The notes beneath the pieces were generated by a model that worked only from the letters and a program-made list of their open reading frames with translations, made no database searches and was not told the origin of the DNA. Shown piece after piece: positions 8,475 through 18,178 of a stretch of DNA of 44,949 nucleotides; position 1 is the first letter of the stretch, and the number at the start of each line of letters is the position of its first letter. Source of the DNA: Pseudomonadota bacterium (lineage in GTDB: Bacteria > Pseudomonadota > Gammaproteobacteria > JAKBBU01). The stretch is taken from positions 1-44,949 of the forward strand of contig JAKBBU010000012.1 of assembly GCA_021808365.1 (NCBI GenBank). The letters are read 5' to 3'. The translations under genes were made by a program, and so were the position numbers.

Positions 8475-9200
8475 ATGAAAACATTTTTTATCTCCGATCT
8501 CCACCTCGATCCCTCTCGTCCAATTATTAACCAAATTTTTTTAGATTTTTTAGAACACGACGCTATTCATGCTGATGCACTCTATATTTTAGGGGATTTT
8601 TTCGAGGCTTGGATTGGGGATGATGATGAAAATGAATTAGCCACTCAAGTCATAAAGGGTCTTCGTCAATTGCATGATCGCGGTATTCCGATCTACATCA
8701 TGCAGGGAAATCGTGATTTTTTATTGAGCGAACGTTTTTGTGAAGCCAGCGGTTGCATTCTTTTGAAGGATCCCACGGCGATTAAATTATATGGTAAAAC
8801 CGTTTTATTGATGCATGGTGATAGTTTGTGTACTCATGATCGAACCTACATGCGGATCAGACCGATCATCCGAGCACGGTGGTTTAAATGGGTTTTATAT
8901 CGGCTTTCCCTCGCGTTTCGTCGTCGTCTTGCACAAAAAGCACGCGCCAAAAGTAAACGATCTAATCGTGAAAAATCACCGATGATCATGGATGTTAATT
9001 TAGAAGCTGTTCGAGCAGCGATGAATGAGTATCACGCCGAGGTATTAATTCATGGCCATACTCATCAGCCGGCCATCCATTATTTGAGTCTGCAAGAACC
9101 TAAACTTCGAATTGTGTTGAGTGATTGGTATGAAAGTGGTCATGTTTTTAGCTATGAAGAAAGTGGCGAACATAAGTTGATTTATATCAAAAAAAAATAA
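8475..9200 (+). CDS. lpxH: UDP-2,3-diacylglucosamine hydrolase
   Basis: Fourth step of lipid A synthesis: it splits UDP-2,3-diacylglucosamine to lipid X and UMP at the inner membrane. The 241-residue protein carries the calcineurin-like metal motifs in order: SDLHLD, GDFFEAWIGDD, GNRDF, HGDSLCTHD and HGHTHQPAIH. The ATG at 8475 is chosen so the protein begins MKTFFISDLHL, as in the family; a GTG at 8460 is in frame but has no better ribosome site. The palindromic element at 8263-8416 ends 58 bp upstream, leaving little room for a native promoter. Confidence 0.95.
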   Translation: MKTFFISDLHLDPSRPIINQIFLDFLEHDAIHADALYILGDFFEAWIGDDDENELATQVIKGLRQLHDRGIPIYIMQGNRDFLLSERFCEASGCILLKDPTAIKLYGKTVLLMHGDSLCTHDRTYMRIRPIIRARWFKWVLYRLSLAFRRRLAQKARAKSKRSNREKSPMIMDVNLEAVRAAMNEYHAEVLIHGHTHQPAIHYLSLQEPKLRIVLSDWYESGHVFSYEESGEHKLIYIKKK

Positions 9201-9208
9201 AAAACTAA

Positions 9209-9237
9209 TTGATTTTAAAATTAATGTAAAATAGAAT
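9209..9237 (+). promoter_or_regulatory. Sigma-70-like promoter for the 711-aa orphan gene
   Basis: TTGATT (9209-9214), 17-nt spacer, TAGAAT (9232-9237). The expected start site near 9244 lies after the upstream in-frame ATG at 9236 and so supports the ATG at 9272 as the real start of the following gene. Confidence 0.6.
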
Positions 9238-9271
9238 GATCTGCTCATCCATCATCATTCAAAAGGAGTCT

Positions 9272-11407
9272 ATGATGAAAGAGCAAAATTATGGCAAAAT
9301 CATTGATCAGGGTCGCCGATTTTTAAAAAAACAGGAAGCACAAGAGAAACAAAATGCAGAATGGCTCAAACAACTTCCTCACTTAGTGCAGTGTAATTCC
9401 TCTCATCAAACCATGATGGTGATCGCTTTACTTTGCATGATCGCACAAATTCGTGCTGCATCGTTTGAACCATCAAGATCAGAGCTGAGTATCAATCAAA
9501 CTTCTCCTGCTTCGCTTAAATATTCATCATCATTGGAATTAGCGCAGCTCCAATATGTTTCTTTACAGCTTCAGGCAAAAAATGAGCAGTTTCGCTTAGG
9601 TTCTGTTTCAAGATTAGCCGAGCAAGAAGTTTTACAGGCTTATGAAAAAGAGCGTGCAGATATTTTAAACCAACAAAGTACAGATTACCGCGAACTGAAG
9701 CTTAGATTTCAATCCCTCAGAAAAAAACAACTTGAATTCAATGAATATGCCCAAAAACTCCGTGGTACAGAAACGGCCATATTGTTTAAACGAGAATGGT
9801 ATGATTTGCAAAAAACAATTACTGTTGCCTTGTCTAAGTTGAACGTTGCTTTATTTAAAAAATACACAGAAATACAATTAGTGTTTGATGAGCTTCAAAA
9901 TAAGAAATGGAAATTGATTCAGAGATTTAACCGGCCAGAATCTGATTTTTCCGAAGAAGCAGAAATTATGTTCGTGGCTCAATTAAGTGATATGATGAAC
10001 CAAATTAAAGAAGAACGACTTTTTTTTAAACAAAGTGTTCATAAAATGCTTCAAGGACTTTTTAACCAAGTGGCGTTTCGGCTAGAAGAACGAAAAGAGT
10101 TGATTGATCCTTTTTTTGATACGCCAGAAGTCAATGAGCTTTATACGGGCTATCAAATGGTATTTAATAATTTGGATCAACTTCATTTAAGCTATGAATC
10201 CTGTGAACCCGAAAAAAAACACTTGGATCTTACAAAAACCATGGCCGAATTGGATGAAGAATTACCCAAAGTGTTAATTAACCTCACGAAACAATTAAGC
10301 CCCTTTGATCAAGTTCTTGTTTTTCGAACGCTCAAGCAACTTAAAAGTTATGACAAATTATTATTTGTCGGAGTTCTCTTATCTGTTCTAGGTGGAATCG
10401 GAACATCGTTGTTTTGTATGTTTCGCCGCGAACCTAAAATTGTTAATGCAAAATTAGATCCGGGTGAGCAGCGTCTTCGTGAAGAAATTCACAATTTTGA
10501 AAATGTAATATTTAAATTCAAAAACAAACTTAGGAAATTGATGTCGCGAGTTGAATCCTGTGTTGATTTCATAGCGGAAGAAGAATTCGTGTTTTTTAAT
10601 GAAAAAGTTAACTTATTTTTTAAAAAATTTTTAAATCTTCAAAACGATATGATTGAAAAATTTAACCAGTTTAGAGAAAATCCAGTGGAAGAATTACAAG
10701 GCATGATTGAAATTTCTATTTTAAAGAATAGAAAAAATTCAATGTATGATGAATACCATCAGCTTTTGAACCAATGTGTTACTTTTGAAGCGCAGAAAAA
10801 CAGGAGTAATTTTAATGATGATTTAGAACTGTGTGTAAATATTAATTCTGAAGAAAAATTAAGAAATATCAAGGGCCTTGATAAGAAAATAAGCAGTATT
10901 GTTCATGTCTATGAATCAACATTTAAAGAATTTAATTATTTAAAAAATAGAATTCAAGTTTTTGAAGATTCTATTCCTTTCACAAAAAAAATGATGGCAA
11001 GATTAAGTGCATCATTTAAACGTTCAGTTACTCAGAAATCTGATGCTCAATTGTTATCAGAAATTACTCTTCTTTTTGAAAAATTCAAAAGGTTTGAAAA
11101 AGACATTTCAGATGTTAACTTCGAAAAAATAGATTTTTTTATTCAACTACTCAGAGAAAAGCAAGAGATTCTCAATGATCAAAAACAAAACATCAACGCT
11201 GAAAATTATGTGGAAAAAATGCAACTTTTTTCCGGGTTAAATCAAGAGGATAAAGAGAACTTTAAAACCATTCAAGAGGGGATGAAAACTTTACAGTTTA
11301 TCTTCAAAAAAGTTGAAAAAGTTGAACGGCAGTTTTTTGAAAAAGTGGATGATTTAAATACAAGATTGCGTTCTCAGGAGATACGCATTGCGGTGGCATG
11401 CCCTTGA
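9272..11407 (+). CDS. Large orphan two-span coiled-coil membrane protein (711 aa)
   Basis: I do not recognise this protein. The ATG at 9272 follows an AAGGAG site by 5 nt. A short polar N-terminus precedes the first hydrophobic segment (MMVIALLCMIAQI, about residues 48-61). About 300 residues rich in Gln, Glu, Lys and Leu follow, with long helical stretches. The second segment is LLFVGVLLSVLGGIGTSLF (about 363-382), after which about 325 residues of charged, coiled-coil-like sequence run to the C-terminus (for example EEQR and EEEFVFFNEKVNLFFKKF). Two spans would place the first long domain on one side of the membrane and both ends on the other. Helical, lineage-specific proteins of this size are frequent among secreted effectors and envelope proteins of Legionellales; that is only a suggestion. 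It is monocistronic. Confidence 0.7.
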   Translation: MMKEQNYGKIIDQGRRFLKKQEAQEKQNAEWLKQLPHLVQCNSSHQTMMVIALLCMIAQIRAASFEPSRSELSINQTSPASLKYSSSLELAQLQYVSLQLQAKNEQFRLGSVSRLAEQEVLQAYEKERADILNQQSTDYRELKLRFQSLRKKQLEFNEYAQKLRGTETAILFKREWYDLQKTITVALSKLNVALFKKYTEIQLVFDELQNKKWKLIQRFNRPESDFSEEAEIMFVAQLSDMMNQIKEERLFFKQSVHKMLQGLFNQVAFRLEERKELIDPFFDTPEVNELYTGYQMVFNNLDQLHLSYESCEPEKKHLDLTKTMAELDEELPKVLINLTKQLSPFDQVLVFRTLKQLKSYDKLLFVGVLLSVLGGIGTSLFCMFRREPKIVNAKLDPGEQRLREEIHNFENVIFKFKNKLRKLMSRVESCVDFIAEEEFVFFNEKVNLFFKKFLNLQNDMIEKFNQFRENPVEELQGMIEISILKNRKNSMYDEYHQLLNQCVTFEAQKNRSNFNDDLELCVNINSEEKLRNIKGLDKKISSIVHVYESTFKEFNYLKNRIQVFEDSIPFTKKMMARLSASFKRSVTQKSDAQLLSEITLLFEKFKRFEKDISDVNFEKIDFFIQLLREKQEILNDQKQNINAENYVEKMQLFSGLNQEDKENFKTIQEGMKTLQFIFKKVEKVERQFFEKVDDLNTRLRSQEIRIAVACP

Positions 11408-11456
11408 TGGTTTGAGGTATGATTGAGTTCCGCTGTTAGGTATACTGAATATTTTT

Positions 11457-11479
11457 GAAGGCTATTATCCTGAGCCTTC
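11457..11479 (+). terminator. Hairpin in the leader between the orphan gene and pyrD
   Basis: A 7-bp stem GAAGGCT/AGCCTTC with a 9-nt loop, followed after two bases by a short T-run (GGTTTTA). It could end the preceding transcript weakly or act in the pyrD leader; pyrD in enterobacteria is controlled at a leader hairpin near its ribosome site, but the architecture here is not the same. Confidence 0.35.
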
Positions 11480-11511
11480 AGGTTTTAGGACAGTGCCGGA
11501 AGGAGAACCCT

Positions 11512-12546
11512 ATGAACCCGTATGAACTTCTACGTCCACTCCTGTTTAAATTGGAACCCGAGCGCGCGCACCGCTGGACACTAAACACCCTCAATGCCCT
11601 TGAGAAAATGGGCCTGCTTGCGATGATAAATCCACCTCAGGAGCAGCCCATCGAGCTTATGGGACTTCGTTTTCCGAATCGAGTTGGACTTGCGGCTGGA
11701 ATGGATCGGCATGCTGAATGTTTCAATGCCCTAGGTCATCTTGGGTTTGGCTTCATTGAAGTAGGTACCTTGACCCAACAACCTCAGATGGGCCACCCCA
11801 AACCGCGATTATTTCGTTTAATTGATCGAGAGGCGCTCATCAATCGCATGGGATTTTACAATAAGGGCATTGAACATGCACTGCCTTATTTAGAAAGGCG
11901 GACGTACACAGGTATATTGGGCATTAGCATTGTCAAACAAGGTTCAACACCAGTGGAAGAAGCTGCGCAAGATTATGTTGCAGCCTTCAGTCAACTTTAT
12001 TCAAAGGCAGATTATATTGCGATTAATGTCTCTTCACCTAACACGCAAGGATTGCGAGCCTTACAACACAGTGCGTTATTAGATGAATTATTAGGTGCAT
12101 TAAAAGACAAGCAAAAAGAATTAGCTTCAAAAAACATTGAAGGTCGAAAAGTATATGTGCCCTTGGTGGTCAAAGTAGCCCCTGATTTAACTCAAACAGA
12201 AATTGAAGAAATGGCTGCCCTGTTTTTACAGCATAATATTGATGGCGTGATTGCAACCAATACAAGTTTAAATCGTGAAAATATTGCCAATCATCCTCTT
12301 GCTGCACAGGCAGGTGGTTTGAGTGGGAGGCCGATTACCCAACAGGCTACACAGGTATTAAGTGCTTTTCAAACGGCGATGAAGGGACATATTCCGCTCA
12401 TCGCCTCAGGTGGAATTATGAATGCGCAAGATGCCAAGGATAAATTCAATGCGGGTGCGAGCTTGGTTCAATTGTATACGGGTTTAATTTTTCACGGGCC
12501 CAGATTAGTTACCGAGATCTTAAATGATCAGGAAACTCAAACATGA
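11512..12546 (+). CDS. pyrD: Dihydroorotate dehydrogenase, class 2 (quinone)
   Basis: Fourth step of pyrimidine synthesis: it oxidises dihydroorotate to orotate and passes electrons to membrane quinone. The ATG at 11512 is chosen because GGAAGGAG lies 7 nt upstream and the protein then begins MNPYELLRPLLFKLEPERAH, the typical amphipathic membrane-binding N-terminus. The 344-residue protein has FPNRVGLAAGMD, the class 2 active-site segment INVSSPNTQGLR, IDGVIATNTS, and the FMN phosphate site LIASGGIMNAQDA followed by GASLVQLYTGLIFHGP. Its stop overlaps the recJ start by 4 bp (ATGA), so the two are coupled. Confidence 0.97.
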   Translation: MNPYELLRPLLFKLEPERAHRWTLNTLNALEKMGLLAMINPPQEQPIELMGLRFPNRVGLAAGMDRHAECFNALGHLGFGFIEVGTLTQQPQMGHPKPRLFRLIDREALINRMGFYNKGIEHALPYLERRTYTGILGISIVKQGSTPVEEAAQDYVAAFSQLYSKADYIAINVSSPNTQGLRALQHSALLDELLGALKDKQKELASKNIEGRKVYVPLVVKVAPDLTQTEIEEMAALFLQHNIDGVIATNTSLNRENIANHPLAAQAGGLSGRPITQQATQVLSAFQTAMKGHIPLIASGGIMNAQDAKDKFNAGASLVQLYTGLIFHGPRLVTEILNDQETQT

Positions 12547-14261
12547 AAACGGTGATTAAGCGCCGATCGACACTGAATCAAACTGTACTAGAATTGCCCT
12601 CTTTATTACAGCGTATTTATGAACATCGAGGTATTATTGAACCTTCGGATCTAGATCGAAGTTTACAAGCGCTTCTTCCTTTTCATTCTCTCAAAGGTAT
12701 TGAAGAAGCTGTTCAATTATTAAGTGATGCCATCCGCGAACAGCAACGGATTTTAATTATTGGCGATTTTGATGCTGATGGGGCGACGAGTTCAGCCCTA
12801 GCTGTATTAGCGTTAAAAAAATTTGGAGCAAAACACGTTCATTTTCTCGTACCTAATCGATTTGAATATGGGTATGGTTTAACGCCGGAAATTGTTGATG
12901 TGGCCTTCGAATGGAAACCTGATCTTTTGATCACCGTGGATAATGGTATTTCAAGTTTCGAAGGAGTTGCTCGAGCGAAAGAGCTTGGTTTGCGTGTATT
13001 AATCACCGATCATCATTTGCAAGGTGTGCAATTACCTATGGCCGATGCAATTGTTAATCCTAATCAAAAAGGCGATCTTTTTCCCAGCAAGCATCTGGCG
13101 GGTGTTGGTGTTATTTTTTATACCATGTTGGCACTACGTGCGCATTTAAAAACACAGGCTTGGTATGATCATGGTGATGTGAATCTTGCACAATTTTTAG
13201 ATTTAGTCGCCCTAGGGACGGTAGCTGATCTTGTGCCACTCGATAAAAATAATCGTATTTTAGTGTATCAAGGTTTACAGCGGATCAGGGCAGGGCAGTG
13301 TCGTTCAGGTATTTTAGCCTTGCTTGAGGTTTCATCACGTGATTACAAAAAAGTGATCGCTAGTGATTTAAGTTTTGCCGTAGGCCCACGGCTAAATGCA
13401 GCGGGCCGATTAGATGATATGGCGATTGGGATTAATGCTCTCTTATGCGATGATGTCGATCAAGCGCGGCGGGCGGTTCAACAATTGGATGATTTTAATA
13501 AGGAGCGCCGTGAATTAGAACATTCTATGAAAACACAGGCTTTTATTCAATTAGATCGGTTGACGATTAATCACGCTGAGACGAGTTTCCCCGCAGGATT
13601 ATGTTTATTTGATGAAACGTGGCATCAAGGGGTGATCGGCATTGTAGCAAGTCGGATCAAGGAGAAATATCATCGTCCTGTGATTGCGTTTGCAGCAGCT
13701 GATGAAAAAACCTTGAAAGGATCGGCACGTTCAATTCAAGGGCTTCATCTTCGTGATGTGTTGGATGCGATTGCAAGCCAACATCCACATGTGATCCAAA
13801 AATTTGGCGGCCATGCGATGGCAGCAGGGTTGACGATCCAGCGTGAGCACTATGAGGAATTTTCACAGCGATTTGTGGAGGAAGTGCGTTCGAGATTGAC
13901 GGAAGATCAATTGCAAGGTTATGTGTTATCCGATGGTGAATTATTGGGTGAGGAGTTAAAATTAGAAGTTGCTGATTTATTATTGGCTCACGGGCCATGG
14001 GGCCAGTGTTTTGAAGAGCCTTTGTTTGATGGTATTTTTTATGTAGAACAACAAAAATTATTGGCGCAGCGGCATTTGAAATTAGTATTGCGTACATTAG
14101 ATAAAAGTCTAACCGTGTCGGCAATTGTTTTTAATGTTGATTTAAACCATTGGCCGAACAATGGATGCGAAAAAATTGAGATCGCTTATCGTTTAGGTAT
14201 CAATGAATATAATGGTCTGCGGCAATTGCAGTTGGTGGTGGAGCATTTAAGAGAAGTGTGA
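12543..14261 (+). CDS. recJ: Single-stranded-DNA-specific exonuclease RecJ
   Basis: A 5'-to-3' single-strand exonuclease of recombination and mismatch repair. The 572-residue protein has the DHH-family motifs IGDFDADGATSS (Asp75, Asp77, Asp79), VDNGISS, ITDHHLQG (DHH at 156-158), the VALGTVADLVPLD segment, and the DHHA1 motif KFGGHAMAAGLTI. It has the usual C-terminal OB domain and family length (E. coli 577). Coupled to pyrD. A palindromic repeat begins 5 bp after its stop. Confidence 0.97.
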   Translation: MKTVIKRRSTLNQTVLELPSLLQRIYEHRGIIEPSDLDRSLQALLPFHSLKGIEEAVQLLSDAIREQQRILIIGDFDADGATSSALAVLALKKFGAKHVHFLVPNRFEYGYGLTPEIVDVAFEWKPDLLITVDNGISSFEGVARAKELGLRVLITDHHLQGVQLPMADAIVNPNQKGDLFPSKHLAGVGVIFYTMLALRAHLKTQAWYDHGDVNLAQFLDLVALGTVADLVPLDKNNRILVYQGLQRIRAGQCRSGILALLEVSSRDYKKVIASDLSFAVGPRLNAAGRLDDMAIGINALLCDDVDQARRAVQQLDDFNKERRELEHSMKTQAFIQLDRLTINHAETSFPAGLCLFDETWHQGVIGIVASRIKEKYHRPVIAFAAADEKTLKGSARSIQGLHLRDVLDAIASQHPHVIQKFGGHAMAAGLTIQREHYEEFSQRFVEEVRSRLTEDQLQGYVLSDGELLGEELKLEVADLLLAHGPWGQCFEEPLFDGIFYVEQQKLLAQRHLKLVLRTLDKSLTVSAIVFNVDLNHWPNNGCEKIEIAYRLGINEYNGLRQLQLVVEHLREV

Positions 14262-14265
14262 TTTA

Positions 14266-14318
14266 GAAATGTAGGTTGGGTTAGCAGAGCCCGAAGGGCG
14301 TGCGTAACCCAACATTTC
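14266..14318. repeat. TAGGTTGGGTTA palindromic repeat, copy 1 (after recJ)
   Basis: GAAATGTAGGTTGGGTTAGC pairs with GCGTAACCCAACATTTC around a GCCC/GGGC inner stem. It lies between the convergent ends of recJ and the first kinase and may serve as a two-way terminator. It is the same family as the copies near 16.0, 18.2, 20.3, 27.9 and 36.1 kb. Confidence 0.85.
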
Positions 14319-14331
14319 CTTCCTTTTATTA

Positions 14332-15918
14332 TTATATCCCTGGCCTATTATTATTTTCAACTTGAGGAGCATTTTGATTGCCCGCAAAAGCACGACTCGC
14401 AAACATTCCCAAACGAACAAGAGGGCTAGCAAGTGTGGTGACAACTTTAACTAAAACTCCAGAAACAGCAGCTGCGAAGTTGGAGATCCCATTATAAAGG
14501 CGTGTTCCAAAACCCGCACGTTTTGCATGAGATTTAAGTTTATCAATATCGTTTAATTCCTCAAATTTTTTATTCATCTGCTCAGCCATTTGAGCGGCTT
14601 TTGATTTCTCTTCATCGCTTACATTTTCTTTGATTGCGTTTTTGCAGATTTTTTCAATATTGACTGCTTGTATTTTAATTGCATCATTTCCTTTTGTGTT
14701 TATGTGTTCAGAAAGTTTTTGAGTCTGGCTTTGAAGATAATCATCAGACTTGTTTGGATTTTCAAGAATAATGGTTGCAAGGATGACGGATCGAATGATT
14801 TCAATTTTTCTTGGCTCAGTAGCAGTACTGAACTCATCAAAATACTGATTTCTTAATGTTCTTGAGTTAGATTGAATTTCTTCATTTTTCTCATTATTTA
14901 TTGCGTCATTGAAAATCTGGTTTTTTTCTTTGAAATAAGCGTCTAATTCTTCAGGTTTTTTCGAGGCAAGGATGATATTGTGTAATTGCATCTTAATAGA
15001 AGTTATAATATTACTGTTTAATTTGCTAGGCTCTGAGCAAAGCAACTTCATCACGGGTGTTTTGTCTTTAGAGTTTTCATGCTCTTTTACAAAATTTAAA
15101 ATATATAACTTGCTTAAAAAACTATTTGCACCAGGCGCAAATGCTGCGGTATGTGTTTCTTCAAAATTTCTTTGATGAATTCCTAACAAATTTATTTTAG
15201 GGTTTTTGTCTAAAATGAAACAAAACAAAGAATAGAAATCTTGCTTTTTGTCATAAATAACATTTCCTCGTTTTTTGGATTCATTGACCTCATGAGGAAT
15301 AGCCGGTTGTGAACCAATAGGAAATTCTCTGATCACGCCTTGTTTTCTCGTGGTTCCAAAGTCAATGAAATAAGCTTCTTCACCAAGAATAATATTTTCA
15401 GGTTTTGCATCAGCATGAACGTAGTTTTTGCAATGAACTTTTTCAAGACCCTTGATTACTTTAAGAATCGTTTCAGCAGCTTCTACATCAGTCAGATTTG
15501 GGTTATTTTTAAAAAATTCCGTAAACATGGGGCCTTCCTTTTTTTCCATAATAGCGGCAGCATAAAATTGACCCTCATTAATTGATACATAACCGCCTTC
15601 GCCACCATGTATGTCTAAGAAGACAGATAATTCAGCTTTATTATTTTCTATAGCTTCTAAATCATCACTCGTTCCTTTAAAAAGCTTAATTCCTTCTGTA
15701 ATTTTGCTTTTATCTTTTATATGCTCAACAATTTTCCCATTACGGCGTATGATTTTTTCAGAAGGCATAACGAAGATACCTTCAGCACCTTCAAATGGAC
15801 TATCTTTTAGGTCGTTTTTATTAATAATATATTCTATTTCAAATTCTGAATTTAATCGAGAATTCATTTTAATAGAAATTTGATTTAAACGTTCTGAATT
15901 GGGAATATTTAATAGCAT
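14332..15918 (-). CDS. Hanks-type protein kinase with hydrophobic C-terminus (528 aa)
   Basis: The ATG at 15918 follows AAGAGG by 5 nt; the frame is open a further 28 codons upstream but without a ribosome site. The kinase domain (about residues 20-260) shows the catalytic loop YVHADAKPENIIL (Asp170, in HAD rather than HRD), the metal-binding FIDFGTT (about 185-191), a degenerate APE region (PAIPHEV) and an F-helix DFYSLF. A canonical glycine loop is not evident. The middle (about 290-470) is helical and charged. Near the C-terminus, ISNFAAAVSGVLVKVVTTLA is a possible membrane segment, followed by a basic, Asn-rich tail. A second kinase of the same plan lies 2.3 kb away. Bacterial kinases of this layout are often effectors delivered into eukaryotic hosts or membrane-anchored regulators; which applies is unknown. 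Base composition appears lower in G+C than flanking housekeeping genes. Confidence 0.82.
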   Translation of the reverse strand: MLLNIPNSERLNQISIKMNSRLNSEFEIEYIINKNDLKDSPFEGAEGIFVMPSEKIIRRNGKIVEHIKDKSKITEGIKLFKGTSDDLEAIENNKAELSVFLDIHGGEGGYVSINEGQFYAAAIMEKKEGPMFTEFFKNNPNLTDVEAAETILKVIKGLEKVHCKNYVHADAKPENIILGEEAYFIDFGTTRKQGVIREFPIGSQPAIPHEVNESKKRGNVIYDKKQDFYSLFCFILDKNPKINLLGIHQRNFEETHTAAFAPGANSFLSKLYILNFVKEHENSKDKTPVMKLLCSEPSKLNSNIITSIKMQLHNIILASKKPEELDAYFKEKNQIFNDAINNEKNEEIQSNSRTLRNQYFDEFSTATEPRKIEIIRSVILATIILENPNKSDDYLQSQTQKLSEHINTKGNDAIKIQAVNIEKICKNAIKENVSDEEKSKAAQMAEQMNKKFEELNDIDKLKSHAKRAGFGTRLYNGISNFAAAVSGVLVKVVTTLASPLVRLGMFASRAFAGNQNAPQVENNNRPGI

Positions 15919-16010
15919 AAAAACCTCTTTGACTATTATTATGAAAAGTAGAATTAGAAGGCCAATTGGCTTTCTTTTCCTGATATGGTTACATTTTACC
16001 ACCCGATTAT

Positions 16011-16060
16011 TAGGTTAGAATTAAAAAGGAGTAGGCTGTGCTAACCTAACATAACCTACT
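16011..16060. repeat. Palindromic repeat, degenerate copy 2
   Basis: TAGGTTAG (16011-16018) pairs with CTAACCTAA (from 16041), and AGTAGG with CCTACT. It has drifted from the other copies. It fills the gap between the kinase gene start and the end of the OPT transporter gene. Confidence 0.55.
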
Positions 16061-16069
16061 TCCTTGAAT

Positions 16070-18115
16070 TTATTTGATTTTTTCTGAACTTGACACTGCA
16101 AACATCCAATAACACATCAATCCTAAGCACACAAAACCAAGTATGTCCGCATAGGGTGTGAAACTCATCGGCACCAGGCGCAACGCATCAGCTGAGCCCT
16201 TGATGGTGAAGGGAATGGCCAAGATTACGCCCATCAACGAAGAACCAGCCACCATGCCGCAGGCGGTTAGCAAACCACGTTGCTTGGCTTTCCGGTAGAT
16301 GTTTTTTCCTTCTTCGGGATTTTCAGCAGTCGAGCGGCGTTTTTTCAATTGGCGTTTAATCAAGAAGGAAACACATCCGCCGATGATGATTGGCATTAAA
16401 GTTTCAAGGGGCAAATACATCCCCAAACCGATGCTCAAAATTGAAAATTGGTAGTCTATTTTGCGCGTAAAGGCGTTAATCACCAAAAAGATAACCGCAA
16501 TGATGGCACCTAGGCCAAGCATGTTTGAATTCAATTGGCGATTGAAAACACCCTCAACCACCGTAGCCATCATACCCGCTTGAGGTGCTTGCAAGGTTTG
16601 TGTGGGATCCATGCCCGCATGCGGTGTGATGCCCGCGATGCCATAGGCATAAAATAAAAGATTGAAAATTTCAGGGATCACAAAGGCGAGTGCAGCGACA
16701 CCCACAAACATCATGACTTGTTGTTTCCAAGGTGTTGCACCGACTAATTGACCTGCTTTTAAATCTTGAATCGTATCATTACTGATAGCGCCCGCACAGC
16801 TGAGAATACCGGTTACAATGATCACAAAGGCGGCGAGCAAAGTTCGAAAAGCTTCAGAATGTGAACCATGCGGTGAAATACCCATCGAAAATGCGACAAG
16901 AGCAGCGCAGATCAATAAACCAATTAAGGTGAGGCCTGAAATAGGACTGACTGAACTTCCCACTAAACCTGCAAAATAACCACAGACTGAGGCTAATGCA
17001 AATCCTGCAATGCTGATGACTAAAACGCCGATGCCGATGAGGATTAAATGTTGGCTGAGTGGAAATGAAAATCCGCCATGGTAGGTAAAATAAAAAAGAA
17101 AAGCCGCCAGTGGAATTAAGGCAAGTAAAAAAACACGAAATACGAGAGCGATATTTAAATCATGTTCAGTGCGGATCACAGGAATATGACTGTTAAGTTT
17201 GGCTTGCTCAATTGATTTAATGGATGAGCTGATCCCATGAAAAATAGGGCGGATCAACATGAACATGGCAGCAAAACCACCGACAATCATGATCCCTAGA
17301 CCGATGTAGCGAACTTGATTAATCCAAAGGCTGACGGCGATGTTATTGGCAGTGCTCGCCGAGGAGGGTAATCCATGAAGCAGGCCGATGATTGGGATCC
17401 CGATGAACCAACCTAGGACGAGACCGACGAGTAAACTTAAACCGACTTCAATCCCAATGATGTAACCCACGGCAAACATGGCGGGCGCAAAACCTATCCC
17501 ATAACCGAGAACGGTATTTCCTACGCGAAACCAGGATTGGAAACCATCGGAGATGATTTCAAAACCATTTTGGAAGAGGGCGATTAATCCACCACCCAAG
17601 CCGCCATAGAGTAATTCTTTGACGCTGACATTAGTATCAGCGCCGGCTTTGAGGACATTGGCTGCAGCGGTTCCTTCAGGAAAAGGCAGGGTTGGATCGT
17701 TGACCATGATTCGGCGAATGGGGACGCTGAATAAAACACCCAAAATTCCACCTAAAAGGGCAACAGCCACGCATTCCCAGTAGTTAAAGGAAGTCCAAAA
17801 ATGAAGTAGAAGAAGGGCGGGTAGGGTAAACAACATGCCAGCAGAAATGGTTTCTGCTGCGGAGGCTGTGGTTTGCACCATATTGTTTTCAAGAATATTT
17901 GAGTTGGCGAAAAAGCGTAACACGGCCATGGAGATCACAGCGGCGGGAATGGAAGCGGCGACGGTTTGGCCAACTTTGAGCCCTAAATAAGTGCTTGAGG
18001 CACCTAGAATGAGGACCAAGAAAATCCCTAAGATAACACCTTTAATGGTGATTTCAGGTAGAGTCTGTGAAGCCGGAATGAAGGGTTCTGGTTTGATTTC
18101 ATCAAAGCTCGACAT
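16070..18115 (-). CDS. OPT-family oligopeptide/metal-chelate transporter
   Basis: A 681-residue polytopic protein of the OPT (oligopeptide transporter) superfamily. Family features include the first helix with LGASSTYLGLKVGQTVAASIPAAV split over residues about 35-60, the NNMVQTTASAAETISAGMLF segment near 76-95, PFPEGTAAANVLKAG near 143-157, SNDTIQDLKAGQLVGATPWKQ near 445-465, and a final LVPMSFTPYADILGFVCLG. About 15 hydrophobic segments are visible. Bacterial members take up small peptides or iron-chelate complexes. AAAGGA precedes the ATG. It is set between two kinase genes on the same strand, each gap holding a palindromic repeat, so co-transcription is doubtful. The substrate cannot be read from sequence. 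Confidence 0.92.
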   Translation of the reverse strand: MSSFDEIKPEPFIPASQTLPEITIKGVILGIFLVLILGASSTYLGLKVGQTVAASIPAAVISMAVLRFFANSNILENNMVQTTASAAETISAGMLFTLPALLLLHFWTSFNYWECVAVALLGGILGVLFSVPIRRIMVNDPTLPFPEGTAAANVLKAGADTNVSVKELLYGGLGGGLIALFQNGFEIISDGFQSWFRVGNTVLGYGIGFAPAMFAVGYIIGIEVGLSLLVGLVLGWFIGIPIIGLLHGLPSSASTANNIAVSLWINQVRYIGLGIMIVGGFAAMFMLIRPIFHGISSSIKSIEQAKLNSHIPVIRTEHDLNIALVFRVFLLALIPLAAFLFYFTYHGGFSFPLSQHLILIGIGVLVISIAGFALASVCGYFAGLVGSSVSPISGLTLIGLLICAALVAFSMGISPHGSHSEAFRTLLAAFVIIVTGILSCAGAISNDTIQDLKAGQLVGATPWKQQVMMFVGVAALAFVIPEIFNLLFYAYGIAGITPHAGMDPTQTLQAPQAGMMATVVEGVFNRQLNSNMLGLGAIIAVIFLVINAFTRKIDYQFSILSIGLGMYLPLETLMPIIIGGCVSFLIKRQLKKRRSTAENPEEGKNIYRKAKQRGLLTACGMVAGSSLMGVILAIPFTIKGSADALRLVPMSFTPYADILGFVCLGLMCYWMFAVSSSEKIK

Positions 18116-18178
18116 GGGAAATCCTTTTTCTAGAGCTTAAATTTTTAGTATAGACGAGAGGTAGGAAAAGGGAGGGGA

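Noticed and set aside
13657-14124. 155-residue frame opposite recJ
   Set aside because: Antisense to the conserved RecJ C-terminal region; shadow frame.
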